Position numbers and translations under genes: made by a program | Assembly: GCA_965153455.1 (NCBI GenBank) | Contig: OZ234495.1 | Coordinates: 9,110,875-9,174,874 of the forward strand | Source: Sphagnum compactum | Lineage: Eukaryota > Bryophyta > Sphagnopsida > Sphagnales | DNA length: 64,000 bases | Reading direction: 5' to 3' | Part shown: piece by piece, positions 1 to 12,992 of the stretch | Position numbering within the stretch: the stretch's first letter is position 1 | How the letters are laid out: the number at the start of each line of letters is the position of its first letter | Notes under the pieces: model-generated | What the model saw: the letters and a program-made list of their open reading frames with translations, nothing else | Databases searched by the model: none | What the model was told of the DNA's origin: nothing

Positions 1-229
1 CCTGAAGTCAGCTTGAAACAAAACTTGCGTCCAAAGGGTAGTGGAAGAAGTATCAAGGATCCAAGCTACATTGCCTTCCTAGTACTCTCCCCTCTTTCCT
101 CAATCCTCCCACACAAAAAGCAAAACACCCATCACAACAAGCATGCTCAAAATGATGATTCTCTTTCTCTCTCACAAAATCACACACACACACGCACTCT
201 CTCTCTCTCTCTCTCTCACTCATCTCTGT
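1..229 (+). other. Left-edge sequence, unrecognised open frame
   Basis: The plus-strand frame is open from the first base of the window to position 348. The first 25 codons (K, R, P and G rich) look less repetitive than what follows, which quickly becomes CA and CT microsatellite. It could be the tail of a gene lying to the left or chance. I recognise no domain and do not call a gene. Confidence 0.2.
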
Positions 230-483
230 GTATGTCTGTGGATATGGAAATCATCAGAATCATCACCAGCAGCATCATCTGGGATCATTCAACAATGGGC
301 CAAAACAGGGGACTCATGGTGTCATGGTTGTGCACCCCCTTATTATAGCAAACAAGTTCAAACCAGCAACAGTTAAAATAGGAAATGTGTCCACCATGAA
401 GATGATCATCATCAACACAGAAAATGAACTCTTCAGAGAGTTACATATAGTGGACATGTCAGAGGAACACTTCCTTCTAGTAA

Positions 484-551
<68 letters not shown>

Positions 552-730
552 GTGTGTGTGTGGATATGGAAATCATCACCAGCATCCCCACCACCTGCAT
601 CACCTGGGATCATCATCAAGGGTGACACAAAACACATTCTTTTTGTTGTAATGGCTCTGCCCCTCATTGTAGCCAGCAAAACAAGTTCAAACCAGCAACC
701 AGTCAAAAGAGGAATGATATTATACTTATT
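230..730 (+). repeat. About 325-bp tandem duplication carrying CT/CA microsatellites
   Basis: Two diverged copies lie in direct orientation. The segment starting GGATATGGAAATCATCA occurs at about 240 and again at about 562, and AACAAGTTCAAACCAGCAAC at about 351 and 680, giving an offset of 322-329 bp. Each copy is preceded by CA and CT runs (about 181-220, and 484-550). Reading frames through the block are an effect of the simple repeats. A third, partial copy of the distal part lies near 19,690-19,752. Confidence 0.7.
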
Positions 731-3199
731 CTTTAAGACTTATTCTTGAAGAGTGTGAAGGAAATTTAAGTATAGGGTAGGAAATAGTTTTGAGACCCTT
801 CTTGGTTGGGCCATCAAACACAATAAGAGTCTCAACATTGTTCTGAATGTCTTCACAATTTTTGAAAAAATTGATCTTTTGTAACTTGTTTTATGCAATT
901 ACAAATTGTCTTATGAAACTAAAAAAATGTTGCATACATACAACTATTTCCTTCATAAAAAATTAAGGTGATCTGATGTTGCAGATTACCTTAGGGATCC
1001 ATCCTTTGGGAGCTTTACACAAAAGATCCCCACTTCAAGAAGAAGTGAGGAAATTGCATTGTGTAAGGTGCCTTCAAATTACACTATAAAACCTCTCTAA
1101 AATGATGAAACCTTGCCAAATAAAACATGAAATGTGTAAGTGTAAAACTATATAAATCTACCTTATGTAAGTGTAAAATAATATAAATGTAAAAATAAAT
1201 ATGTTTACATATGATTTTACACGGCCATGTAAAACAATGTAAATGTAAAATAAATACGCTTATATGGTTTTATATTAGCCTCTCTGCATTGGGGAATGCC
1301 TTAACCCAAGAGTTTTTCATTTTCACCTTACACAAAACCCCCCCCCCCCTCACAACCAATAATAAAACTCGTTGTGTTTGTCCCATACATGCTTGGTAAA
1401 ACTTAAAATCATACATGTATGTCTACTATCTTAGGGCAATAATAAATTTTTATAATATAAATGACAACAATAATACAAAAAAATTAATCAATTAAAAACT
1501 AATTTCATTGTGATTTTAAATCTTCATCAAAGCTTTATTGAAGTTTTAAAAATAACATCAAGTTAATTAAGAATATTTATATCTTAAAAACGAATTTTAG
1601 ATTATTTTAAAATTGACATGTTTTATTTCAAAGAATTCTTGCATTATTTTTTAAATCATTTTTTCAAGAATCTCATTTTTAATAAAAATTTAAAAGAATT
1701 GAAGCTAATTATTTGTAAGTTTACCAAAAACAATAATTTAAAAAATTAGTCATATGAATTGTTTTTTACATTTCATAGTGATATGAAACCTCATGATAAA
1801 AAAAAGGCAAGTGACAACCCCAAAAAAAAATGGATATGGAGGCACGATTAAATCAATTACCCACATTCATATTTTGAGAAAAACCTAACAAGTAGATGGG
1901 TACACTTCAGAACAACCCATCAATTGGAGGGGTGCACCCAAAATCTACACATGCAGGTCCATTAGCTTGGGGCAATAATAAAGGGAACATAAAGGATGAA
2001 CATGATGGTGTGAAGGGTCCATTCCATAGTACATAACTACCTTTGTACTCTTATGTACTATAGAATGAGCCCACTATGGCCTATTATTACTCGGTAAGGG
2101 TCGGGCACAAAAGTAAAAGGTCTTTTGCCGATTTTTTTTGCCTTGCCGGATTTACGGCTTGTGTCCTAGGTCAAAGTAAGGTAAAATAAAGGGGCCTAGA
2201 ATGAGGGGGTATTTGAGTCCTAGGGATGTGTAAGAGACCTCTCGTTGTAGGCATAAGGAGACTCCTTAACCAATCTTAGGCTTTTAATTGGGATTTATGA
2301 TAATAATTGACATCCAATTAATTAGTGGGTTTATTAACTTAAACATTAATTAACTTAACATTTAAACTTCATATGGATAGTTGCCCATTATTAATTCTAC
2401 ATCAACAACTCCTCTTAGCCAAATTTCAATATGTGTATATTGTAGGAGACGTGTCATTTCTTCTCTTTCACCCTTTTGATGTTGTATTTGTATTTCTCAA
2501 GCTCTTGAGCAACTTGAAGTGAAGGTCTAGCAATGTCAACATGCCTTTTTTCGCTATTTGCTTGTGCAACATATAGTGGAGTGTCGGAGGGTTGGGAACA
2601 ATCAAGGTGTTCAAAAACAATTGTTAGAAAAATAATTTTTTTCTTTGATTATGTGTAAATATTAGATACTCATTTTGGATGTGCATTTTTGACCATTTGT
2701 GTCTCTCTCATCCCAAGTTTTTAAAAAAAATGGAACGATGTTTATTTTCACCAACCTCATATGGATGCATTCTATTTATTAATACCCTTGAATTTTACCG
2801 TCAATGAATCATGGTAGCAGCTCCATCAAATTCGTCCAAAACATCAAAATTTGAAGGTAGCTCTTTTAATTAGAAGAGTCGCATTTTCAATGATGGAGAT
2901 TTTTCACTTCTCAACTTTTTTTTTAAATATATAAATTTATCAAAAAAATTGAGCTTCAAGCACCCTCACAACTCTACTTTGGCAAAAATTTAAAAATTTT
3001 GACATTTTAGATTACTACGGGGTTATTATATGTTTGTAGCTCCCTCCTCTTGCTTGGGACTATTTTGATCAAATGTCAATTACGAGTTAGCTTGTTGGTT
3101 GATACCGGATACCAACATTATTTTGGACTCTTGGTTTTAGTATTAAAATTAAAGAATTATATTTTTTTGGGGTTTGTTGCTTTGTCTTCACTTATTGGT
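731..3199. other. AT-rich intergenic DNA, no gene seen
   Basis: I see no credible coding region on either strand. The stretch is AT-rich with short homopolymers (a C10 run near 1,340), and 1,140-1,260 repeats phrases such as GTGTAAAATAATATAAATG. Nothing is recognised as a transposon with definable ends. Confidence 0.5.
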
Positions 3200-3207
3200 A
3201 GTTGAGC

Positions 3208-4120
3208 CCAATGTTGGGCAGGTAAATATATTACCCTAACATACCCAAGGGTATATATCAAGGTCAATTTATACCCTATCCAGGTAGTGAATGGTTTTGA
3301 TTACCTTGGGAGGATAATTGTTTTGAACTGGGTATATGCCAAAATACCCATTTTGGTATTTGCCAAAATCATTATATCACATATATGCATTTTCGTATAT
3401 TGTAGTGCATGTGGTTGTCAAGGGGGGGTTTCAAGATTTTTGTGATATTGAGAATTTGGCGAAATTTTGGAAAAAATCAAAATTAGTCAGATTTATACTA
3501 GGAAAAAAAAAATTCCAAAATTTCACGGACTTCTTTCTCAAAACAAAAAAAAGTAGTAGTGGTTCTAACAAATTTGTTTGAATTACCTTGACTAACTATT
3601 GAATGTATTTTCTTTTTTCAATTCATTTTTATTCATTGCTTCCCCATATCCTCTTTAAATTTTATTATTTGCCCATTATAAAATGCTTCAAATACATTTT
3701 TAACACTATTGATTGATTTGATTAAATTTTTTGTTTTTTAAAAATATATATAGAATGTTCATTGTTCATCTTTGGAATGCAAATTGCATATTTGTCTTTG
3801 TTCACTTTGAAATGTGCCATACTTGTGTAAATTTATTCTGCCCTACATCTACCCTCGTGTACCCATAAGGTATACATGTAAAAGATAAATGATCAAATAT
3901 TTACCCTCACCCTTACCTTGCAAATAAGGTAAATGTTTGTCATTTACACTTTCCTTTGCAAAACCTTTTTTTTTTTTTGTGCAAAATCTTTATACCCTTA
4001 CCGGGTTTGTTATTTTTTAAAAAGTGTGTTTGCCTTTACCTAGCCGATATATTTGTTGAAATGTTCATTTATGCATATCCGGCGGATATACATTAAAATG
4101 GATTTACCCGCCCAACACTA
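3208..4120. mobile_element. Non-autonomous hAT-type element, about 0.9 kb
   Basis: The left end reads CCAATGTTGGGCAGGTAAAT and the right end, reverse-complemented, reads TAGTGTTGGGCGGGTAAAT, so the terminal inverted repeats match at almost every base. The flanks give a near-perfect 8-bp target duplication, AGTTGAGC at 3,200-3,207 and AGTTGAGA at 4,121-4,128. The (C/T)A(G/A)TGTTGGGC end plus an 8-bp duplication is the usual hAT signature. Many TACCC/GGGTA motifs sit inside both ends, as subterminal repeats do in this superfamily. No transposase is encoded, so it would depend on an autonomous relative. Confidence 0.75.
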
Positions 4121-4128
4121 AGTTGAGA

Positions 4129-5984
4129 GAGTCAAGACCCGCATTTTAGTAGCTCCATGATTTTTTCAGGTTCTAGAATTGACAAATTCTTTGGGTGATT
4201 TTGCTTCTAGAGAAAACAAAGCCTATATTAAGCTACAAATTAAAAGATACGATATTTTATTTGGTAGTCCAAAAGGCTAAAATTTGTGCAAGGTTTAATT
4301 TAGGTGTAATAATTAGATATGCTTTTTACACCCAAGTAAGTAATGTGCTATTGAGAGGTAGATTTGCCAAGGTTACTATTCTTGGAGAGGAGAAGAAGCC
4401 CCAATTTTGAACAAACTTCTTGTTTCTCTAAAAAGAAAGCATTTAGAGAAATCTCCAAATAGCCTATTTGGAAGGCACCTTTGTATCCATGAATATCTCT
4501 ATCTCTCTTCAAAAAGATGAGAGGATCTTACACCTAACTTACTCCTTGAAGTGTGGGAGAGAAATATTATGCTTATATTTATATAATAAATAAATAAATA
4601 AATAAAGGAAAAACACCCAACAAGGGGAACAAGAGAGAAAACAAAAATGAAAGTGCCAAAAGTCCAAACAAAAGACAACACTCGAAAGCACAAAACACAC
4701 AATGGGGGAGCCCCAAGGGGAGAAACCAAATAACCTAAGACCCAAAGATTACTCTCTTTTACACCTTGTGATTACGTATGTTTTAAGTTGATGATAACCA
4801 TATGTGTATAACTCGCATACCATTCTGGTATCAACAATTCAAGGTACCCAATTTCATGATGCAATGGTATCACTATGAATATGACTAATAGAGTACCAGC
4901 TGGTATAAGATTTTAACTCTGGTATGAATCCCAGTGTCTCATTAGGGTTGAATTTAACTCTAAGATATAAATTTTCAACTCGGGTATAAATCCAGTCTCT
5001 CATTAGGGTTGTGCCTTCATCTCTCAACCCCTCAACACCACAACTTGAAGCACAAACAAAAAAGTGAAATGAGCATAAATAGTATATACTTTACAACAAA
5101 CCCAAAACTTAAATGTTATCAAATACATTGAAGAAAGCTCATAAAAGTCTGTTAAGGTTGCTTGCAAAACTCACATATGTAAAGGGGCCTTTCTTTGGCT
5201 TTCTCCCACCGACTCGCAAGGAAGATGTGGTGCTCCAACACCACACTTGTTCGGTGTTTTCTTAGTGTTTACACCAACTGGCAACCACACGCTTAGTTAT
5301 GTCGGACTAAAAGCCAAACATAGGATCTGTCCATTACACCAGTTAGCTGGTTCTTTACTTTTATGAAGAACTTCCAGTTCTAAAAACAATTATTAATTCC
5401 GATTCCAGTTCTGGTTCCACACACCGACTCTGGATTTTTCTAATATTTTAAAATTCAGAGAAATCTTCAGCTCTGATTTTCCGAAGCAAAGAGCCACAGA
5501 TTTCCATTATTTCAAAATCTCAAAGAACCAGCAGTTTTCATGGAACAACCCAGTAAAGAACCAAAGGTTATCAGGACAATTTTTTGATTTTCTTTATTCA
5601 AATTCTCAAGACGAATCATTAAACATCAGAATCAGTTCTAATGAAAACAATTTAAGAACCACGGTTATGAACCTAGAGAACCATCCTGCACACAGAAATA
5701 CAAAACACAAATATCTTCCACAAAATCATATGTGAATGAGGGTAACACATCATTTGGAAAATGTAAAGACAAAGCTGCCCAAGCGGTAAGCTTTAGTAAT
5801 TTCCCAAAATCGCCATTTATGAACGATTGCCAGGCTCTCTCTATGCACATCTATTTGAATCATTTTTGCGCTGCAAAACTATATCCCCATCATGAGCTTT
5901 TCCACTTTGTATGTGTCCTGCAGACTCAATGTGAGAACTGTAGACAAGACACTCAGAGACCCAATAGAGAGAAAAAAGAGTATG
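4129..5984. other. Intergenic DNA with a degenerate hAT-like stretch
   Basis: No gene is recognised. About 4,905-5,015 holds a roughly 60-bp imperfect duplication ending TCTCATTAGGGTTG. About 5,350-5,690 contains repeated AAAGAACC/GGTTCTTT-like words, and 5,385-5,480 resembles 45,285-45,350, so it may be a decayed relative of the hAT-like element at 45.2 kb. The last part before 5,985 is probably the 3-prime untranslated or downstream region of ATG3, which runs on the minus strand. Confidence 0.45.
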
Positions 5985-8900
5985 TTAAGAGTGCCCAAGA
6001 TCAAAGTCCATTGTGTAATCATACTCAATTGTTGGAATCACAGAAGCAACAAACTTGAGAAAAATAAAAAGGTACCTGCAAAAAATGGGAGTCCCATGTA
6101 AAGCACATTCCCCTGGAAAAAAACAAGTTTTGACAGACTCCATTGGAAAGAAAAGTAGTGTGTAGTACAGTCTTTGAACTCATCACTGAAACCAGTATCA
6201 TAAATACTTTGTGAGTAGATTTTCAAAATCTACATAGAATGAAACCTAGCAGTCTGACACACATATAAATAATAATACTCCTGCCATGATATTGCACATG
6301 AAGAAACGAGATTCTTGAATGCATTACCATGACAAGTGACCTCTATTTCCAAAAGAACCAATGGGTCAGCACCATAGCCAACAACATGCTCTTTGCTCAC
6401 ATATATTAACTAAGAGAAGAAAGTGAAAGGGGCAAGGGGATGTTTGACACATACTTGTCAACTTCAGGATTCACACCACGGGACATGAGAACATCAATAA
6501 TCTTCTTCATTACTGCACCATGGCGGCATGGATGTACTGATGCATGCTTCCCTGCCATGTGTGGGTGGTCCTCAATAGTCACCTACAGATGTGCAAATTT
6601 CAGGATTGCTCAAGCCAACCTTGCCACTACTTTAAAATTGTGAGTTGCTGTCAATGAAAGAGTATGAGAATATAAACAAGGCTTTGCACCAGTAACACTA
6701 CCCTGATATCTTGCTATCTGCCTGCATAAATACATGCAGTTTCATGCTGATACCATACTGGTTCCAAAAATTAGAGGAATGAGAGTATAATGTACCGTTT
6801 TACGAGCATGGTCTTGACTGACATCTTCCAACACAAGATCAGGTTGTAGTAAGTGGCGAGTCTGGATATCCAACACACAACTTGGTGAAAATCCCAAAGT
6901 CTATCTCTCTGACTATGCTAAATAGATACTCCATGGAGACAACTGAGACTACATAGAGGTTTGTGACACCTGCTGAAGCAACCAAAAATCAAATCCAACA
7001 TCTGCAGTTTATATTGGATAATAAACTGTTGGACATATAAATCATTTTTTAGCCAGTACATTAGAAATAGTTGCAGACCTCATCATAGCCAGTTAACCAG
7101 ACTCGGGGAGTTTGATAGTATTTATCATATCTGCTACCCACAATGACAGATTAGGCCCATGCACAAAAAGTCAACTTTCAGCAGTGTTTAACAATATACA
7201 CCACAGAGATGATGGAACCATTGGTCTGATGTCCCATGGCCAATAAGGAAAGTAGATAAAGACAACAACAGAAACATTCGGACTGTCAAACTAACATCAC
7301 AATAGAATAATTAAGAAGAAATTTGATCCCCTGTGAACAGAAACTCATAACGATGGAAAGGAGAAGACAGAACTCACGTTATGCTGACATCATAAGTGCG
7401 AGTTCGGAGAATGTTGTCATCATCAGGTTCATAGGCTATAAAGTATGGTTGAAGGGTTGCCTGCTCGAAAGACACTTCAGATTACATAGTCACTTCCAGA
7501 GATCTGCAAACTTGGCATCTTCATGCATTCACAGAAATGAAATCCTGCAGAAGATACATGGGGGAAGAGGAGCTCCCAGAAACCTTTGACCACTTTCCAA
7601 GCTGGGTACTGAGAATGGCTCTAATAAGCAGACTACAGAACAGGAGCACATTATGCCATGCAGTCATATCTCCCAACAAGCAGTCACAAAACAGCTCTGC
7701 CCTACTTTCAGCATTTCCTTTCACTACATGTCCCTTGCCCTTACAGGGGGCGTTCGAAACCTTACCACATCATTCTCCACCAAGTTGTCCGAGTCTTCAC
7801 AATCCAACATGTCTGGAACATCACAGTCTTCATCATCCTGTGGGATCAAAGGTCTAATGTTGACCTTCACAGGCTCTTCAACATCCATGGATGCCACGCA
7901 CTCTTCCCCCGAGCTTCCTACTGCACCCACTCTGTCTAGAATTAGTCTCAGTCAAGAAAACTAAAAACCTCCAAACACAACCTTCAACACTCAACAGAAG
8001 AAGATACCCATTGATCATTCCAACTAGATCCATTGCGCCACACAAAACAAGAAAAAAATCCATGCATGTCAAATGGGCTTGACCTTATCAGCATCTCTTC
8101 TAAGAAGCCTCCAGGACCCTGTGGAAAATTTCCAGAACATTTTGAATACTGTTCAGTGAAAGAATCTTGTCTTTTAGAATAGCATGAGAATCCAGACCTC
8201 AAGATGGGAGCCTGATGCAATCATATTTCTACTCCAATAATGTAGCAGATTTGTTGTGCAGAACACAATCATACAATGAATGCGACCAATTATCACAGGA
8301 ACAGATTTGCAAAAATTCATTCACACATCATGCATAATACTTTCCTTTTTCACCATCCCAGCAAACTTTTGTTGACAACACCATTCCATACCTCTATCAA
8401 TGCCATGGGTTGCTAGCCATCCACCACCACCATCATCATCATCATCAAGCAACACTTCATCTCCTGCAGCTTCATATTCTTCTTTCATAGTTGATGCCCT
8501 GTGCAAGCATGGAACTGTGTTGTGCTATTTTAGAGTCTTCTCTTCTCCCAACAACAGAAGCATTGTCAAAGTGTGCTGCAAACATATGTATATATATATA
8601 TGTGGTGCAGCATAGCTAGATTGAACACTCTGAATCTCAAAAGAGGTGCAATCACATTCACAACCCATATGTGGCTGATGGAAGCACTAGTGTAGAGGAG
8701 GTGCATCAGAAAGGTTTCCAGTACCATTTCGAGTGATGAGGAACTGTTTGTCTGCTGGAAGATAAGACTTTCGACTGCTTGGATCACCCATTTCCCTGAC
8801 ACAATATACCTTGAGACTTTGAAAAAGTGTACTTGAAAGAAATCGCATTCAACAACTAGTGTTCCACATGATTACTCTTATTTATCTTCCTATTACAAAG

Positions 8901-9495
8901 GGAGCAATGCTTATATTTAAGTCAAGACTAGCACTATCTGTGTTGGTGGCCATATTGTTCAAGTTCACTGAGCATCTACCAGCTCTAACAATCAGACAAA
9001 TAGAGTTGATAAGTGGACTCCTTGCTTTCATACACCGTACTACAATGAAACTCAGGAAATTGGGTAGAGATAACTGGTGGGGTAATTGCTCTACTACTGT
9101 TATATTGTAATGGTTCCCCAAAAAAAAACCACAGGAAATTCTATAAGCTGACAGAAAACCAAAGAATGGCACACTATGAATGCACATGTTGTCGAAACCA
9201 AATGATATTAGAGGTTCAAGTCTGTTCATGGAAACTTATTGCCACCTTCTAAGAAGTGGTGTAGGAAATAACTGCCATGCCACAGTGGCTTTGCAAAAAG
9301 AAGGTATACAGTAGTGGGTGTAAGATGTAAGTACCAAGACCAAGTTGGGCATTTTGACACCAAGTTATCGCCTGCCTCAACAAATTCGTCAGGTGTAAGC
9401 ACACCCTTCTCTTTGAAGGCTGACACGGTCCGGGGCCCTGTCATCCTCTCCACCGCCCCCTTAAGAGCCTCATGGAGCCTCTGTGACAGCACCAT
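5985..9495 (-). CDS. ATG3: ATG3, E2-like conjugating enzyme of autophagy
   Basis: ATG3 takes ATG8 from the E1 ATG7 as a cysteine thioester and transfers it to phosphatidylethanolamine on forming autophagosomes. The coding exons on the minus strand are 9495-9335, 8795-8725, 8514-8392, 7935-7766, 7460-7378, 7130-7079, 6861-6796, 6582-6455 and 6075-5985, joined by GT-AG introns. They give 945 nt and 314 residues; the Arabidopsis protein is about 313. The start (MVLSQRLHEALKGAVERMTG) is the family N terminus. Residues 101-105 are an acidic Asp run before WLATHG. The catalytic cysteine is Cys261 in HPCRHG, and the C terminus has the conserved FLKF and YDYTMDFDLG. Nothing is broken. Exon 4 has two in-frame acceptors (first base 7935 or 7920; 314 or 309 residues). 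Exon 5 can start at 7460 or 7463. The product call is secure; only those two boundaries are open. Confidence 0.96.
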
Positions 9496-11040
9496 CTCTT
9501 GGGTGCTCTTGATTTGACTATTGTTCCTCTGGTATCTTTATTGTCGCCCGTACTTCAGTCTTTTGCTCTATCTGCATAATACACTAATGAGAAAACCTAT
9601 CAGATGTCACAAAAACTCTTTTGCAGTAAAGCGCTAACTAAAATTACATTAGAATACATTCTGTCCAATCTCAAAATTTTATAGATTTCTGGAACATTTG
9701 CTTGCTTCCATGTGAACGACATGTGGCAATACACATGATGGCACAAAGTTTTTCCAAAAAACTTCCAGACAATTTTCCCCTTCCTATCTCTCATTCAACA
9801 GATTTTGGAATACTTTGAGACAATTCCCCTGAACCAACAGCCTCTCAACTCTCTCTTTGTAAATTTCTTTTCACAAATCTTATAGTTGTTTGCGACTAGT
9901 ATGAATTACAAAATGGACTCAGTGGTGCCTTTGCTCATATTTCATGTAAAGGACATTGGCAGATTTCCACCTTTCAGCATACTTCTGAAAAGCTTTCGCT
10001 TTAGTTTCAAATCAAATGGCTTCCAACACCTTCTGGCCTCATATGATGAACCCTGCAATTTTCAAAAAAATTGCTGACTTCTGCTGAATTTCTTACAGCC
10101 TTGATACAAAGTTGCTTCCCAAACCTCCTGGCTTTTCAACAAAGATTTCACAAACCCTAAAAGCTGCCAAACAAACACCCTACCAGAAATTGTGGCATGC
10201 AGATAGGAGTAAATTCCACAGAAATTCTTGGGCCGTGATGCTCCACCCTTTCACTAAATATTTCACACAAAAACCCCTTCCCAGAACTTCAAGTCTACTC
10301 AGAACATTTCAAAACCCCTAAAGTTGCAAAACAGATAGAAATCCTTACCACAGCTTTGCAGCCTACAGAAACCAAAGTTCTACTCATTCATCGGAGCCTC
10401 GTTGTACTTACCTTTCCAGTAGTGTTTTCCAACACAAACATCCCTTGCCACACTTCGTCTCCTCGTCGAGATCTCACAAACCCTAGAGCTGAGAAACAAA
10501 CAGAAAAGCATTCAACAAATTGCAAAAAAAGACCCGATTTCCAAAACACGACGGTAGGACTTTCATATGGAAAGTAGAAATTACCTTCCCACACCTTCTT
10601 GCCACACCTTTTGAGAATTCCCAGAAACCCTAAATCTGCTGCTGCAGCAAAACGGGAACCATCCTTACCGCAAATTGCACGGCGAATGTTTCCAAAAAAA
10701 AGCTGAAAAACAGAGTTCCACTAGAAGTAGACGACGACTTCCATACACGGAATTCATTTCCAACTCCGTTCCCGGACTTCATCAACTCATTTCCCCGGAA
10801 AACACCCGACTGAAACAAAAGCAGAAATTCTTACCAGAAATTGCAGTCTGCAGATCAAAACTGTAGCTTAATGCATCAAATCTCGTTGCTGTGGAGCTTC
10901 TCGTCCCCTATAAAAATTCTTTTCACATACGCCAGTCATCCCGGATGATTTCGCAAAATTCCGTGAACGGCAACTGCAAAGGGAAGTGTGCGCATTGCTG
11001 CAGCAGTAAAGCTTCAGAAACCCTAAAACGATGGCACAGT
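9496..11040 (-). promoter_or_regulatory. ATG3 upstream/leader region with repeated donor motifs and telo-boxes
   Basis: Reading on the minus strand upstream of the ATG3 start, consensus splice donors (GGTAAG, GGTAAT or GGTAAGT type) occur near 10,349, 10,411, 10,581, 10,664 and 10,832. AAACCCTAAA-like telo-box words recur near 10,155, 10,315, 10,480, 10,627 and 11,020 on the plus strand. Diverged blocks around CTTCCCACACCTTCTTGCC recur near 10,027, 10,118, 10,437 and 10,585. The simplest reading is a 5-prime untranslated leader with one or more introns plus the promoter, partly built of repeats. No TATA box is assigned. A TATAAAA at about 10,909 lies on the opposite strand, before a 25-codon ATG-led frame at 11,031 that I do not recognise. 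Confidence 0.45.
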
Positions 11041-12992
11041 GTGAAAAGACCATGAAGGAACTGGACAAATTCGAGGTTGTCTTTTCGAACTGCGCTTTCA
11101 TAGAGTAGACATTCATCCATAGACTCTACAGATATGGATGAATATCAACGAATGTGGATGAATAAAGACGGATGAAATTCATCCATGAGTGTCAAACACC
11201 ATTCATTTGCTCCAAAATGGCTTGTATTTTGTGAACCACATTATCATTAAAATAGTACCGAACACTACTCATTCATTTATGTGGATGAAATCAATGCATA
11301 TCACAAAGGTCATAATTGAATTTAGATCATTAAACATGTTTCAATTGCATGAAAGAATCAAAGTTTTTTGAGGATTAAAATTGGTTTAAACTACTCTTAA
11401 AAGGATGGTTTCATTTGGTTTATTAATGATCAAATTCTTACATGAAATTGTTTCATCTCTCTCTCTCTATATTGGGTTCTACCATGTAGCAAAATGTAAA
11501 GATACTTAAACTTGTATACTTTCGGATCCCAAATAATTGGTTTTTTTTTTTAAAAATTTTAAATTGCCACTTTACAATTACATTTTTCTCAAAAAAATTT
11601 ATTAAAAGACACTTCAAAACAATGGATTATCCTCCCTTGCCCCTAAAATTTTGGAGTATCTTTCTTGTCCATTTGATCTCCCTATTCACATTTCTCAAGC
11701 CACACTCACAATTTTCTTAAGCTCGGGGTCCAACAACTCCCAGTGAACTCTATGAAAGCGCACTCCCAATAACAATCCCTTACACATTCCCACATTCGTT
11801 TTTTCTACCTCCTTTAGTGACATTGTGAGAAATGTCGTATCAAGGAATTAGTTGACATCTAAGATTTGTGTTAAAATTATAGTCGAATAATTAGGTTTTG
11901 AAATTTGCTACATAATCAGGGAGGAATCAAAAGAGTGCTATAACTAGAATTCTTTTGTCTTGAAGTGCTAAGGAAATTGTTTGCATATTGGTCTATATGT
12001 ACAAGTTTCCTTCAATAGCTTAACACCTAATTTTTCACACAATAAGGATCGAGTTTCTAGTTGATGGCTTGCCATATATTCATTTGCGGTTGCACACTTT
12101 GTGGTTTGTCACTAGAGGCTATTTGAAAAGTAACTACAATTTGGATTAAGATGGTGTTACACTTGTAACATAATTTCATCACATTTTGCTTGAGTTAAGT
12201 ATTGGTTCTTTCGAAAATGGGTTTCTACTATAAGTTCAATATGGATCAAGAGAGAGAGGTGAATTCAAGGAGCTCAATTTTGAGTATGAAGGATGAATAA
12301 CAAAAGATGAATCTAGACCAAGACTCCATTGATTAAGTGAGCAAACCAAATCCCAAAATCCACATGAGATACAAAATGACATGTTAACGTAGATTTCAAG
12401 CTATTCATTTTTGTAAGCTGAACATTTCTTGGAACTTAAATACCCAACAAGACTGCTCCAATGAATGGAAGTTGAACAAAGATCTGCATAACTATGCAAT
12501 AGTCTAAGAAATTACAACCAATTTTTGACAACCTTAAATTCAACAATTATTTTTGTTGATTGTCACCTAAAGATGAATCGTCACCCTTCATAACCCCTAG
12601 CTGCCTTCTAGTTGAGATAGATTTAGCAAGAATGTTGCGCCAACTTTTTTTTAAATGTTGTGCTTTGGGACACCGTGGAAGCTTCTACTTAGAGCCTTGG
12701 CTGTGTTTTTTCCCATCTTAAAAACTAATTCACTGAGAGCTAGAGCTTTACTAAATGGGGTTTCTTGCATGAAATTCGCCAACAACCCTTTCTTTCCATG
12801 CTAAGTTTGAATTGGATGTGGGGTTTTTCTTTTTCATAAATAATACTAGGATTGTTTGTTTCCTCGGTTTAAATCATTGGTGCACCCTTCTACACCATCA
12901 TAAGTTCCTTGGTTGTTATTTGGAGTTGTCAAAGGCAATGTTGACTCTGCAAGGACACCCAAGGGTTTTATGGGTTAAAACATGGTTTGTTA
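11041..12992. other. Intergenic DNA, no gene seen
   Basis: AT-rich on both strands with only short frames. GGATGAAT words repeat at about 11,118-11,190. I see no recognisable coding sequence, RNA gene or transposon end before the Helitron. Confidence 0.5.

Noticed and set aside
228-749. 173-codon plus-strand frame
   Set aside because: Runs through CA, TA and CT microsatellites; openness comes from simple-repeat periods.
5665-5850. Minus-strand frame that seemed to resemble the ATG3 C terminus (VLPSFTYDF)
   Set aside because: The true last exon was found at 6075-5985, in phase with exon 8 and with the conserved FLKF...YDYTMDFDLG end. The similarity at 5.7 kb is short and out of phase, so chance.
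7723-7935. Separate small acidic protein on the minus strand
   Set aside because: It is exon 4 of ATG3, with intron sequence read beyond the donor at 7,765.
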